DNA from: Solen grandis
Taxonomy: Eukaryota > Mollusca > Bivalvia > Adapedonta > Solenidae
Direction of reading: 5' to 3'
DNA length: 64,000 nucleotides
NCBI GenBank assembly: GCA_021229015.1
Contig: CM037777.1
Span: forward strand, 59,544,642-59,608,641
Shown here: positions 1 to 12,900 of the stretch, in pieces
Numbering within the stretch: the first letter of the stretch is position 1
Layout: each line of letters begins with the position of its first letter
Position numbers and translations under genes: made by a program
Notes under the pieces: generated by a model
The model's input: only the letters and a program-made list of their open reading frames with translations
What the model was told of the DNA's origin: nothing
Database searches by the model: none

Positions 1-359
1 ACAATTCAGTCTATAATTGACATCTATAAGAAAACAGCAGAAAATACATTTAAAACAATTAGTTACAAGCTAATCTCAAGAGTTACTCTAAACAAAAACA
101 AAGACGGGTATGGCAGTGATTGTTTCGCCAAAAACGAATTAACGACCACCGTGCAAGAAATCGGTACAAACTAAACAAAACGTTAGAAAATAAAATTTCA
201 TTTAAAATACAAGCATATAAGCGCACAATGAATTTCTATATAAAACAATTTCGGTATAAAAAAACAACAAAAACTAAGAACAATGCAAAGAAATGAGCCA
301 AACAGTATTGGAACTGTCTAAATTCATTAAATAAAAATAAAACAAACGTGAACACTCCG

Positions 360-1857
360 ATACTCGCAGACTATGAATATTTTAAGTATGTTAATGAAAT
401 ACTGATGATGTAAACGAAGACAATACTTACCCTGATCTGGGAAATGATGACGAAATCTTGAACGCTGGCATAACAGTATCTGAAATCGAAAATAAAATGT
501 ATAATAAGTGCAAAAATGGTAAAACAACCATCCCTACCGATAACCTCTGTAACGAATTCATTAAAACAACTAAACACTTGTTCTTGCTTATATATGAAAA
601 AGTATTTAATTCTTGATACCGGAATAATACCGCAATTCTGGTCAAAGGATTTTATTATACCAATTAAAAGGGTAAAGGATCTACCCGAAAGCCAGAAAAT
701 TATCGTCTCATTACTATTTTAAGCTGTTTAGGAAAACTATTCTCTTCTAAACTAAATGACCGATTGACAAAATTAACTGAAAAATATAATCAAAGAAAAC
801 CAAGCAGGATTTAGAAAATATCATTCAACCTTGGATCTAACTTTCACTTTCCATTGCTTAACACGACTCTTTTAATGACAAAAGAAAGAAACGTACGTTT
901 GTTTTATTGATTTCTCACGCTGCTTTGATCTCATACCCAGAGCCTAGTTATTCAAAATGTTAATGTCAAACCGAATAGATGGCAAGTTTCTTAGACTTAT
1001 ACAAAACATGTACCGTGACATTAAATCCTGTATTAATTTTAATGATGAAACTTCTGACTTCTTTGCTAGTTACAGTGGGGTCAGACAAGGGAAAGTATTT
1101 CACCACTACTTTTCTCGTTTTACTTTAACGATTTACAAGACTTTTTGATTGAAAATAATTGCAATGGCATACATACTTTCTATGAAGTAGATAACACTAT
1201 CAATTATTTACATATCGAAATATTATTATTTGCTGATGACACTTTGATTGTCGGTTCTGATCCTAAATCATTTCAAAAAAGTTAAAATATTTCTTATAAC
1301 TATTGCAATAAAAGAAAACTGAAAGTTAATACTGGAAAAACTAAAGCTATTGTTTTTGGTTCGAAAAGAACTAAATATAATTTCATTCTGGGTAACAAAC
1401 AAATAGAAACTGTAGAATGTTATAAATATCTAGGTGTTTAGTTTTTATTGAATGGTAGTTTCAATAAAGCCAAACTCAATTTAGTTCAACAAGCAAGAAT
1501 GGCTGTATTTACTGTTTAATGGCTCAAATAAAGAAAAGAATTTACAAATCTTTCAAAACTGAATTTAAATTTGAAAAAAAAAAATATTTAACACTATTAC
1601 CGATGCAGTTCTCGCACATATTGTTCAAATTCAGAAGTTCAAATCATAAACTACCAGTAGAAAAAGGGAGGTGGAGTGGGATGCCATTTGAAGACAGAAC
1701 ATGCTTTATATGTATGAATCATAAAGGTGATGAATGTCATTATGTAATGTTCTGCAAATGCTTTTCTCGATTAAGAAGTAAATACATTCCACAGAAATAT
1801 AGCAATAGACCAAAAAATGATCAAATTCAGAGAGCGTATCAAAACTCAAAACTATGA
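360..1857 (+). pseudogene. Degraded non-LTR retrotransposon (LINE) reverse transcriptase, 5'-truncated
   Basis: Pieces of a LINE reverse transcriptase can be followed through all three frames. They are a pre-RT stretch (~430-720, with ILDTGIIPQFW), a finger/palm stretch near 780-960 (NQAGFRKYHSTLDLTF), a GVRQG segment near 1075, the catalytic FADDT box near 1230, and NTGKTKAIVFGS near 1330. The C-terminal part (1519-1857) has a Cys/His cluster (CFICMNHKGDECHY). The order matches jockey/CR1-like elements of molluscs. Frameshifts and stops occur about every 100-200 bases and no endonuclease domain is visible, so the copy is dead and 5'-truncated. The clade is an inference. Confidence 0.8.
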
Positions 1858-3965
1858 TATCCTTTAGAACCTTTGTTATTTTCTATATTAAATAATGCAA
1901 ACTGTTAACTCATATGTCATTTACATGTATTGCTTTAATTCAAACATTTATTTGATATAAGCAAACTGTCAATGTCAGAATGAATACTCTTTTTAAAATT
2001 GTAAATTACGTCATTTACGATTGTTATACATTTGTTAAACAATAATCCATATCTCCCCACCCCCTTTCAAAACATTAATTCCCGGTAAGTTATATTTTTC
2101 CTTGAGTACTGTCGTAATTGTTGTTCCATTGAACTAAGCCCCTTAAATTCTTTTCGAGTACCGGTAATCAACAGCTTCAATTTTAACACAAAGTATACTT
2201 ACAAACAAAACAAATCCTGAGAAGGTCCTCCTTGAAATCCTTTCGTTCCGTATAATAAAACAACTTACAGTGAAAAAGCATGCTTTTTAAAACAGCAGTT
2301 ATCATATGATTCGTGTTTATTTCATGCTTCATGTCTATTTCACTGTCAAACCTTGTTGATCTATTTATAGTCCACAGGTGGTTCATTTTTTATAAACTAT
2401 GTACGTTGGTTGATAATATGAACATATTCTCATTAAAATACTTAATATTTCATTTACATTTAGACTAGATATTACAAGTCTTTATTTTGAAAATACTGTT
2501 GACCCCGAATTTCTTTATGTAATCTGTTATATCTGTTAGATTTCCTAATAATTTCCCAGCTTTATAGCAATGCAGAAGATGATTTAAGCACAAACACTTA
2601 ATAATGATGCTATGAATAATATGTCAACCGTTTCCTTTTCGTAAAAATCTGTTTGAAATACCTGACTATCCAAGCAAACAGCAGATTCTCAAATTGTATT
2701 CAAAATTACCTCCACTTTAGGAGCTCTTCTATTTTTACATTTATAAAAAAATCAGTTCAACTTCATAACCTGATATGAAAACTCGAAAATCCCCGCAAAT
2801 TCTCATTATGTTCCAGTTGATTTGGAGTAATATAAAAGCTTAACAGCTGATGCACATATATTTGTTATTTTGAAGTTTTTTTCGGAATTATAAGTAGAAG
2901 AACTAACTCCGCCACTTGAATCTGTGACACATAAATTGGTATTTAACCCCTTTCTGATTAGAACAACAACCCATCTAAAACATCTAAAATGTATGTTGCC
3001 ATTGTTACATATTAATGGGTCATCCCATTATTTTCAAAAGCGTAGCTGGACAGAAAACGATGTGCAAGTCCGCACTTTTTTTTCACGAATTACTGCTCGT
3101 TCCTTAAACAAAGTAAGAAGAAAGTAAAATCGGGAAAATAATGTGCCAGTCCGGGCTTTTTGACATAAACACGCCTAATTTTGACCAGACGTTTGCCTCA
3201 TCATCTTCATCATTATTAAAACGAGTTTCTCGAAATAAATTACATCATATTTCATCAAATAATATGCATAAAATAATAAAATATCATCAAGCGTTTCGAC
3301 CCCATCCATTTAGACCGTTTTCGTGTAGAGGAACAATAGAAAATAAAAACAGAAATACTAATTACATAATTCGTGATCACGTGATATCATGAGTCGTCAC
3401 TGTGGAGGTCTTTACCCCGTCCCATGTTAATGTCAAATTCATCCGACATACTGTCTGTCAGAAAGTATATAAGATATAAATGTATTACTTTAAGTAACCA
3501 AACAATGTAATAGTGCACACAAAATACAAAATCCTAAAAAAAAAAAAATAATAATAACAATCGTTTTTAACAAAGTGGTAACATTCACTTTTAAGACCAC
3601 CTTGCTATTATATATCATTTTTCTCTGGAAACCATTGGTGGTCTCAATAGTGTGAATTGCATATACGTGCCTTTGTCAATTCTTAATATATGTATTAATA
3701 ATTAATTCTAAATATTCATAAATCTTGGATAGTACGAGTTTGAAATAGACTTAGTTTGATGATTATTCCTGTTTGGTACCTTTACCTTATTTTTGATTGT
3801 TTGCTTCTGTTGTTGTTTTCGGCAGCGTTACATACAACTGATTACATCTATTCAGTAATTCATTTGCATAAAAGGGTTTGAATAGTTACAATCGACTTGT
3901 TGTGCTTTATTGTTTACTCAACATAACTATATTAACATATGCTATATGATTTATGTATAACTTAG
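1858..3965. other. Non-coding, no gene recognised
   Basis: AT-rich sequence with only short chance reading frames and no domain I recognise. It is probably intron or 5' flank of the HSPA12-like gene, whose first visible exon starts at 3966 behind a TTAG acceptor. The N-terminal ATPase exons expected for that family are not seen here. Confidence 0.5.
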
Positions 3966-6900
3966 GGTTTGAACCGTGATACTCTGCTCAAAGACGAGGG
4001 AGGAAAAAGATTATCAGCAATAACGGTCTTCTCTTTATCAATACGATACTTAAAGGACGACTTTACAAAGGAAATGAGTAAACAAAAAGTTGACCTTTAT
4101 CTAGGGGAAAATGATCTGCGTGTTGTTCTAACTGTTCCGGCAATATGGAAGGATGCTGCAAAACAGTTTATGCGAAGAAGAAGCAATAGAGGTAATGTTA
4201 ATCTTATCAATGATATTTTTCAATGTTAGAAAACGAAGTGTCAATAATATTCGCGTCCAGCATTAACACGTATCACTTTCTTTTTTTACTGTGAATATTG
4301 TTAATCTATTAATATATATACATGTATCAAATAATTAATACGTACTTTGATAACATTATAGTACCGTATGACAGCATGCGGCACACAAGCGTAATGAATC
4401 ACACCGTTTAACATTAGCTTGTCAGTAAGTCAGTACGGTAAGTCATGTAGCTACATTGATATGCTGATAGCCAAGAAATGATTACTAATATGATTTTAAT
4501 ACATTTGGTTTTTCATAGTATTTTGATCGAGACCGCAACCTCCCGCTTTTAAAGCAGCTGCTGATGATGGTAGTGTATTTTCTTCGATTGAAGAGACACC
4601 CACTGATGTCTTTTACTCATTATTTAAAGGTTATATGGATTTTATTTATCTGTACTTAACTGTTATTATTGCACTAGGCCGGCATTAATGATGACAACCT
4701 GGTTATTGCTCTTGAGCCGGAAGCTGCCTCATTCTATTGCCGGCACCTGTCTGTAAGGCAGGTAGAGGGGGGAGATGAGCTAGCTATGGGTACCCTTCAA
4801 GAGGGGACCAGGTACATCGTGTTGGACGCTGGAGGTGAGCTGTGTGTCTTAATCGAAACAAAGTGAAACATATGCCATCATATTATATTTGTGAAAAGGA
4901 TGGCACCAGAATGGTATAATGGTATAATGTCATTCAACAGATGAACCTTTGGTCTGGAAGGCTAAAATAAACAGAAAATAAAATAAAATTAATTCCCTCG
5001 ATAGTAAACAGCCACGGCTAGATGAAGATGGAATATGAAAGTATTTTCAACTGGGTTCGAGAAATTGTCAGCATAAGTAACCACGATTAAGAACATTTAA
5101 TATCTGGTATCAAATACTAAGATATTCCAATTGATGTAATTTTGGCAAAATGAAAATAAAATCAGGTTATTTTTTGCAAAGACTTCATCACGAGAAATAA
5201 ATTGCCCCTTTCAGGAGGAACTGTCGACGTCACCGTGCACGAGGTTTTGAAAGATGGACACCTGAAAGAAATACATGCAGCCAGCGGCGGAGCTTGGGGT
5301 GGCACTAAAGTAGATGATGCTTTTGTACAGTTCTTGGAGGCTATATTTGGTCAGTATTATATAGAAGGAAATAGAATAGTCGGATTTTCTCTCTGACGAA
5401 AAAGAAACTGCGTGATAAAAAGGGTTTATGGGGCTTAACAGGAAAACAAGTTGTTCTTTACATTGCTTTCATTGGAATGTGAACTTCTTTTTTTTTTTTT
5501 TTTATTTACAAAAATCTATATATTCAGATACATAAATAGAGAAGATCTGAGTCTAAAAAAAAGAGAAAGTCACATAAGAGGATTTAGTAATGGAAACAAA
5601 GGCCTGATATACATATTTAGAGGACTCTAAAATGTTTTGATGTAAGAAGAGAGCAAAAATGTGCAGCCAGACCATACTCAAACCCAGGGTCGCTTATACC
5701 GATAAGGGTTACATACTTCCCTGGCAGTTTGGAATTCGTTCAAGAATTTACAGTGATCAATTATTAATGTTCCTGACAAATATAAGAGCAGTAAACACCG
5801 GAGAACTATACTGAAATGATCCCATGTTGGGTGTCAAAATAACCAAGTGAGATCAATGTGCAGCCAGACCAAGACTTCAGCCTGGGACCTCTTGCTTACA
5901 CGGCGAGTGCTGTACTGACTGAGTAACTGGACAGCTTAACCAGTCGCCGACTGATAAGCCTTACTTTTAGGCCGTTACGCGTTACATTGATTTACAGAAA
6001 AAAGTATTTGGGGATTGAAAGGTTTTATAAAGGTTTACAGCGGTGAAAGATTAAATATTGTGAAAGAAAATCTTATTGTTTATTTTTTTCAAGAAATGAT
6101 TTTAATATACAGCATGAAAAAAAAAGGAATACATAGGTGTTTTAAAATATATACCATTTGAATGTCGCATCTATAAGAACATATTCCATGCAGTGTGGTG
6201 AAGAATATTTGAAATAAAAATGTTATTACGTGCGAGCTTTTTGCCAGTTTGTTTTGAGAAAAGATGTTGAAAATAATGTCCACTGCTTCAAAGATTACTA
6301 TTATTATTTAACAGTACAGCTCATAAATAATGTAAAATTTTGATTAAAGTAGCCGCATAATAATCACAAAATTTGGTAATCCAAACAGTGTTCCAGGTAT
6401 TCCTTAGACAAATGACATACTCGGTAAATGTAGTTTTTTAGAATGTTTACTTAATCTCTAAGTCTCTAATCCTCTCTGTATCTTTCATCTTAATCTTCTC
6501 CCCTCTCCCGATTCAAACATGTTTATCGTGAAACACAAAATTAACATTATCCAATCAGAAGTTATAAAGCAGGAAACAAATTATACCTTATCAACCAGTC
6601 AAATTCACTTAAGTACATACAAAGTGAAAACAAAAGAAATTGCAAGTATGGGATGAACTAATTAAAGGAATATACAGCCTAGAACATGTCAACACACGGC
6701 CTTTTATATTAAGATGACACCTATATGGGCTGCACATGGCCTATCATTCCAGGTGTAAATTCTTCTTAATAATAACAGAGAATTTGATGATGTTAGTGTG
6801 ATATAAAAATGACAATTTAATCATATTTGAAATATCAAATATTTTTCTTGACTTGAAAATAAAATTATGATAAATGATCTCTACATATTCAAAATCTGCA

Positions 6901-9900
6901 AATCATTTCAGGAAATATGATACTAAATTTGAACAGAATATACAAATCACTTACAATTATGAATATTCAAATAAAATCAGTATAAAATTGAGGTTCTCTT
7001 ACATTAATAATTGAATATTCTCAACACACTAAATTTTACTTCATTATAGTATCACACATTCAAAGTATGAAAAAAATCTTGTTTCAGTAAACAAATTACT
7101 ACCCTTCAACAAAAAATGAAAGAATGTACTGATATGCCGATTCACATCCCACCCACTTTGTTTACATGGCGTCATACAGTTTATCTTTTTCACCAATTCG
7201 TAGGTTATCATATCAAAAGTAAATAGTTAACAATGTAAAAATAAAGTACCGTTAATAATATTAGCAATGATTTATTGTTCATATGTTTTAAATATGTATA
7301 TTTCATTCCTAAATTCACTTTGTAAAAACAAGCATGGTTTTACCGCCATCTTGTATGTTCATTTCATTCAAAGAAACGCTTTCCGGGAAACTCCACCTGC
7401 ATTTTATGACGTCATGTAAACAAACGTTACCTAACAGTATATAAGGCCCGAATTTTGAAATCAGAAGAAGAAAGAGGAGAGGTTGAGAATTGATATAAGA
7501 GAGAAAATAGATAGAAAAGGAGGAGGGAAAATTGAAAGAGTTAAAAAGATACAGAAGGTCAAAATATGAAGGTATATTTTTAGAATCTATTTTTAGCGAT
7601 GCTAAAAATAGCAGTTTCTTTTTATAAACACGGGTTGACCTTATGTAAATAAAAAGTATTATTACCAGATCCGTCTTAATTTTTGTACTGCCCAGCACAA
7701 CATTTTGGTGTCAGAAGTGGGATGTAGATTTTTTTTAAGGGGCAGTAGTAAATGATATAAAGAAAGTTAAATAAATAAAATAATGAAGGACAGAAATTGA
7801 TGTGAATAAAAATCAGGAGAGTCTTGTATAGCAAGAACAGATTTTTATTTACTAAAAAAATGAATGACTAAATAAAAAAAGTTTGTAATTTTTTTTTAGA
7901 ATTAATTATACAAATTTACATGAAATTTGAAAATTATCATTGCCATCAACCTGTGTTGAATTCTTGTGTTATCTGAAAATAGAAATAGATGAAAACTTAT
8001 TTATAAAGAATACATAATAATTATTTATAGATATAGATCTATATATAGAGAATATATTTTTTAAATATTTTTTTTTGTTAATACCAATGGATAATTCTGA
8101 ATTAGAAACAAGCATGGAGAATGATACTACAGAGAATCCTACCAAGGAAACTCCTGAAAATGACTTGTTTGAAAATAGGCTGAATTTTATGACCAGGGAA
8201 ATAAGCTCAATATCTTTTTCATTAAAGGAATTGCAGTCATATGCAACAGAGAATGGATTCTATTGAAACTGATTTCAACAGAGTAAATGGAAACATTGCT
8301 GAAAGATCTTACAGGGTAGACCCAGAGGTTACTTTCAATTTTAGGGATGACACAAATGGCAGGAATAATGATGAAAGGCAAAATTGTTCCAATGTCAGAT
8401 ATGCATAATAGAAATCAGAATGTGTCAAACAGTAATGTTGTGCAACAACAATTTCACACAAATAACTTAAAAATGAAACCTCAGACATATGATGGATCAA
8501 CAGATATATCAGAATATCTGACTCAATTCAATATTGTTGCAGAAATTAATGGCTGGAGTTACCAAGCCAAATCACTGTATTTAGCAAGAAGTTTAACAGG
8601 AAATGCTATGTCAATGTTGAGTGAATTGGCTGAATTGCAGAAAAAGGGATTATGACAGTTTGATAGAGTTTCTAAAATCTAGAGTTGGTACTAAAAACAA
8701 AGCTGAGATATTTAGGTCACAGCTGAAGTCACTTACTATGAGAAAAGATGAATCTATTCCGGAATTAGCTCAGCGTGTTAAAAAGCTGACCCGCCAAGCC
8801 TACCCAGATGCAAACTCTGATTTGATAGAAATTTTGGCTTTGGACTGTTTATTTATAGTCTAGATGATTCTGATATTAGATTACGACTCAGAGAATGCTG
8901 TCCGAAGTTAATGTCAGAGGCAGAAACAATTGAAGTTAGGGTCGAAACGTACAAATTGGCAGATAAACAAAGACTCCAATCTGTCAATGCATATCAAGGT
9001 CAGGAAAATTATAAATCAAAATCAGGGCTAGACACTGTGTTGGAGAAGATAGAGAGAATTGATTCCCAACAGAAACAGGCTGTTCCACAGTATAAACAAA
9101 GATATAGGTCACAAAAAAGTCAGGATTTCAAAACCAAACCCAATGAATACAGGCAAGGCGGTAGCAAAAATTTTGAAGAGAGGTCAAACCAAGATAGAAA
9201 CAGATACAATGCTAACAGAAATCAGAGCAGACAATTTAGATCTAATTATGATCAAAACAGTCAGAAAAATCGGGAAAATTTCGGGAAACAGTCAAGGGTC
9301 GAGTTGGCGCAACCAGACCAAACTGAATGTAAGGTCCAAGGGTATACTGATCAACAGTTTGAGTGAGCAGAGTGGATATTTTTGTGATGCTCTGATTAAT
9401 AACAATTTAATTTCTTGTTAATGTGATTCTGGAGCAAATGTTTCAATTATTAATTCTAAAATCATGGAAAATTGGCCAAATGATTCGAAACCAGATATTC
9501 TACCAGTAAAATCGATGCTTTGTACAGTTAAAGGAGAAAGCAAACCATTTATAGGTAAGGCCATTAAATAATTTGTATAGGTGGTCACAAGTTTCAGCAT
9601 GAAATGTTGATTTCAGATGTTGTTCAAGAAGCTATTATTGGCATAGATTTTATGAGAGCAAACAGATGTGATTTGATAATAAGTAAGAATCATATGTTGG
9701 TAAAAGGTGATAAAATTCCGTGTTACATGAAAAATGCTGCTGTTTCAAGTTGTTGTAGAATTGCTTTTTCCAACGATGTGGTCATTGAACCAAATACTGA
9801 GGTTGTGGTACAAGCAAAAGTTCTGGACCATGTTGACAGGTCTAGTCAATATTTGGTGGAAGGTGCTACTGATTATGTTGAGAAGACTGGTATCTTGGTT

Positions 9901-12900
9901 GGGAAAGTTCTGGTTGATCCAAAGTGCGGTCAGGTTCCCATTAGTCTGGCAAATTTTTCCGACAAACCTGTAAAAATTTACAAAGATACAATGACAGCGA
10001 AACTACAATTGGTAGATATTATAAAGTCTCAGACAGTTGTTCATATACAATCAGAAATTGTTAGAAAAATGATGTAATACCAGACAATTTGACAGATTTA
10101 TTTGAAGAATCTTCAGTAAATCTTGATACTACACAAAAAGAAGTGCTAAAACATTTCCTAATTAAGCATCAAAATGTATTTTGTAGAGGAGCCGGTGACA
10201 TTGGTCATTCAGCATTAGTGAAACATACAATTGACACAGAAAATGCCAAACCTATCAAAAAGTATCCCTTTAGGATTCCATTAGCTAAAAGAAAAGTTGC
10301 AGAGGAAGAGATTAAGAAAATGGAGAGAGAGGGAATAATAGAAAAATGTCCCCATAGCCCTTGGAATAGTCCTATTGTTATGGTCACAAAAGCAGATAAG
10401 TCGGTAAGATTTTGTTGTGATTTTCGAAGTTTAAATGAGGTAGCTGTCAAAGATTCTCAGGCGTTACCTAGAATAGATGATAGTATAGAGGCACTATCAG
10501 GTTCAAAGTGGTGGTCTTGTTTAGACATGAAATCCGGTTATTGGCAATTGGATATAGATGAGAAAGATAGATACAAGACAGCATTTTCTATTCCTGGTGG
10601 AGAGCAGTGGCAATGGAAACGTCTAGCGTTTGGGTTGTGTAACGCTCCAGCCACCTTTACAAGACTAATGCAGTCGGGTTTCACTGGTTTATTGTGGAAT
10701 ACCGTCATTATATATCTAGATGACATTATCTGTCATTCTACCACATTCTCACACCAGCTTGATAATCTAGAGTTGGTTTTTAAGAGGCTAAATGATGCAA
10801 ACTTAAAACTGAATCCCAAAAAGTGTGTTTTATTTCAAAAGGAAGTCAATTTTCTAGGTCACACAATCAGCGAAAATGGTATAGGTACTGATATAATAAA
10901 AATTGAATTAATTAAAACCTGGCACACACCAAGAAATGCTAAGGAAGCAAGAAGTTTCATTTCCCTAGCAAGTTATTACAGAAATTATGTATATCAGTTT
11001 GCAACTATTGTAAAACCCATTCATGAATTATCAGAAAATGGTAGAAAGTTTGTTTGGACAAAAGATTGTGAAAAAGCATTTGAAACAATAAAAACGGCTC
11101 TAACAAATGCTCCTATTTTAGCTTTTCCTACAGAGAATGATACATTTATTTTGGATACCGATGCCTCTTTGGTGGGACAAGGTGCTGTGCTTTCACAGGT
11201 TGTCAATGGTCAAGAAAAGGTTATAGGCTATTTCAGCAAGTGTTTTACAAGAACTGAAAGAAAATATTGTGTAACTAGGAGAGAGCTCTTAGCAGTCATA
11301 AATGCAATGAAACACTTTCATCATTATATCTATGGTAGAAATGTATTGATAAGAACAGACCATTCAAGTCTGAAATGGTTAATGAATTTCAAAAATGTTG
11401 AGGGACAATTAGCTAGATGGATGAGTTTTCTGAGTTCCTATGATTTTACAGTAGAACACAGATCTGGTCGACTGCATTCAAATGCAGACGCATTATCACG
11501 AAGACCATGTATTAATAATGACTGCAAATATTGTGGTTGAATCGAATCTGAAGAGTGTAAAAAGGTCACAGTGGCAATTGTCACTGAAAAACGGTCCGAT
11601 ATAGAGAACTGCACCAATCAGGAGAGTAATCAAATTTTGTTTACCATGGTGTGCAAGCTGATTATGCTTTTACTCAGTTCAAACACTTCCGGGATGGTTG
11701 ATATAATGTTGATAATTTCAGGGTGGTATTTCACTTCTATATATAGTGCTCCTAATACATGTGTGCCCAAATCAGGACGAGAGTTGGAGGAGGTTAATCT
11801 GGTTACAGAGATGGTCGAGCCAATTAGGGCTGGCCGTAATCTAGATGGCTGTTTGGATTCCAGTTCAAATAAAGAAAATGGTTTTGGAGAGAGAGAAATT
11901 GGTGTGCAAACAGAAGTATATTGTCAAACAGAGGAAAAAGATGTTTTGATAAGTTCTGTGACTGCACCTGATATTTGTAGTAGTGGTAGTGTCAATGCAC
12001 CCAGTACAAGTTCCGATGGTATAAATGGTAAAACAGTTGAATGTAGTCTAGTAGATGGAGGTGTATAAGGAGAAGGGGTTAATGTTGGAAAAATTCAGGA
12101 TAAAGATCCTGCTCTCAGATTAATCAAGGAAATGATATGTAGTGGTGTTAAGTCTGATTGGCAGGAAGTGGCTAAGTATTATACTGAACTAAAATTCTAC
12201 TGGGCGCAGCTGGATTCCTTAATTGTAAAGAGAAATATATTGTACCGGAAATGGGAAAGTGAAGATGGGAAGTCTGTAAAGTTGTTGTTAGTCATTCCAA
12301 AGTCTCATAGAGATCTTGTTTTGCAACAGTTCCATGATGGAAAGAGTGGTGCTCATTTAGGAGTTAAGAAAACTCTAGCAAAGGTTAGAGAAAGGTTTTT
12401 TTGGTTTGCTTTAAGAAAGGATGTGAAACATTGGAGTCGAATGTGTGATGTATGTAACAGTCGAAAAGGTAGCATAAGGAGTCATAAAGCTCCACTTCAA
12501 ACATATAATGTTGGAGCCCCAAATGAAAAAAATGCTTTTGATTTCATGGGACCATTTGTTAAAACTAATAGAGGAAAAAGATATTTGATGGTGGTTGGTG
12601 ATTTATTTACTAAATGGACAGAATGTTACAGTTTGCCTAACATAGAAGCTTCTAACCCTTTAGTAGATCAATATATAAGTAGATGGGGATGCCCTCTCAT
12701 TTGTCACACTGATAAAGGTAAAACTTTTGAGTCAAAAGTGTTTCTGGAAATGTGTAAATTATTAGATATAGAGAAGACACGATCTTCCAGTTTCCATCCC
12801 CAAGGAAATGGTTTTATTGAGATTGGGATGAACATGTTGATCTGGTAATGTTGGCATACAGGTCTTCAATTCAATCGTCCACAAGGTTCACCCCATCCCT

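Noticed and set aside
4519..4600. An extra HSPA12 exon after TTTTTCATAG
   Set aside because: The text following the acceptor-like site does not match the family at that place, and exon 4678 continues the alignment directly.
7315..7698. A 127-codon minus-strand frame, repeated in part at 15064-15448
   Set aside because: It lies wholly in the LTRs and breaks between the two copies. No domain.
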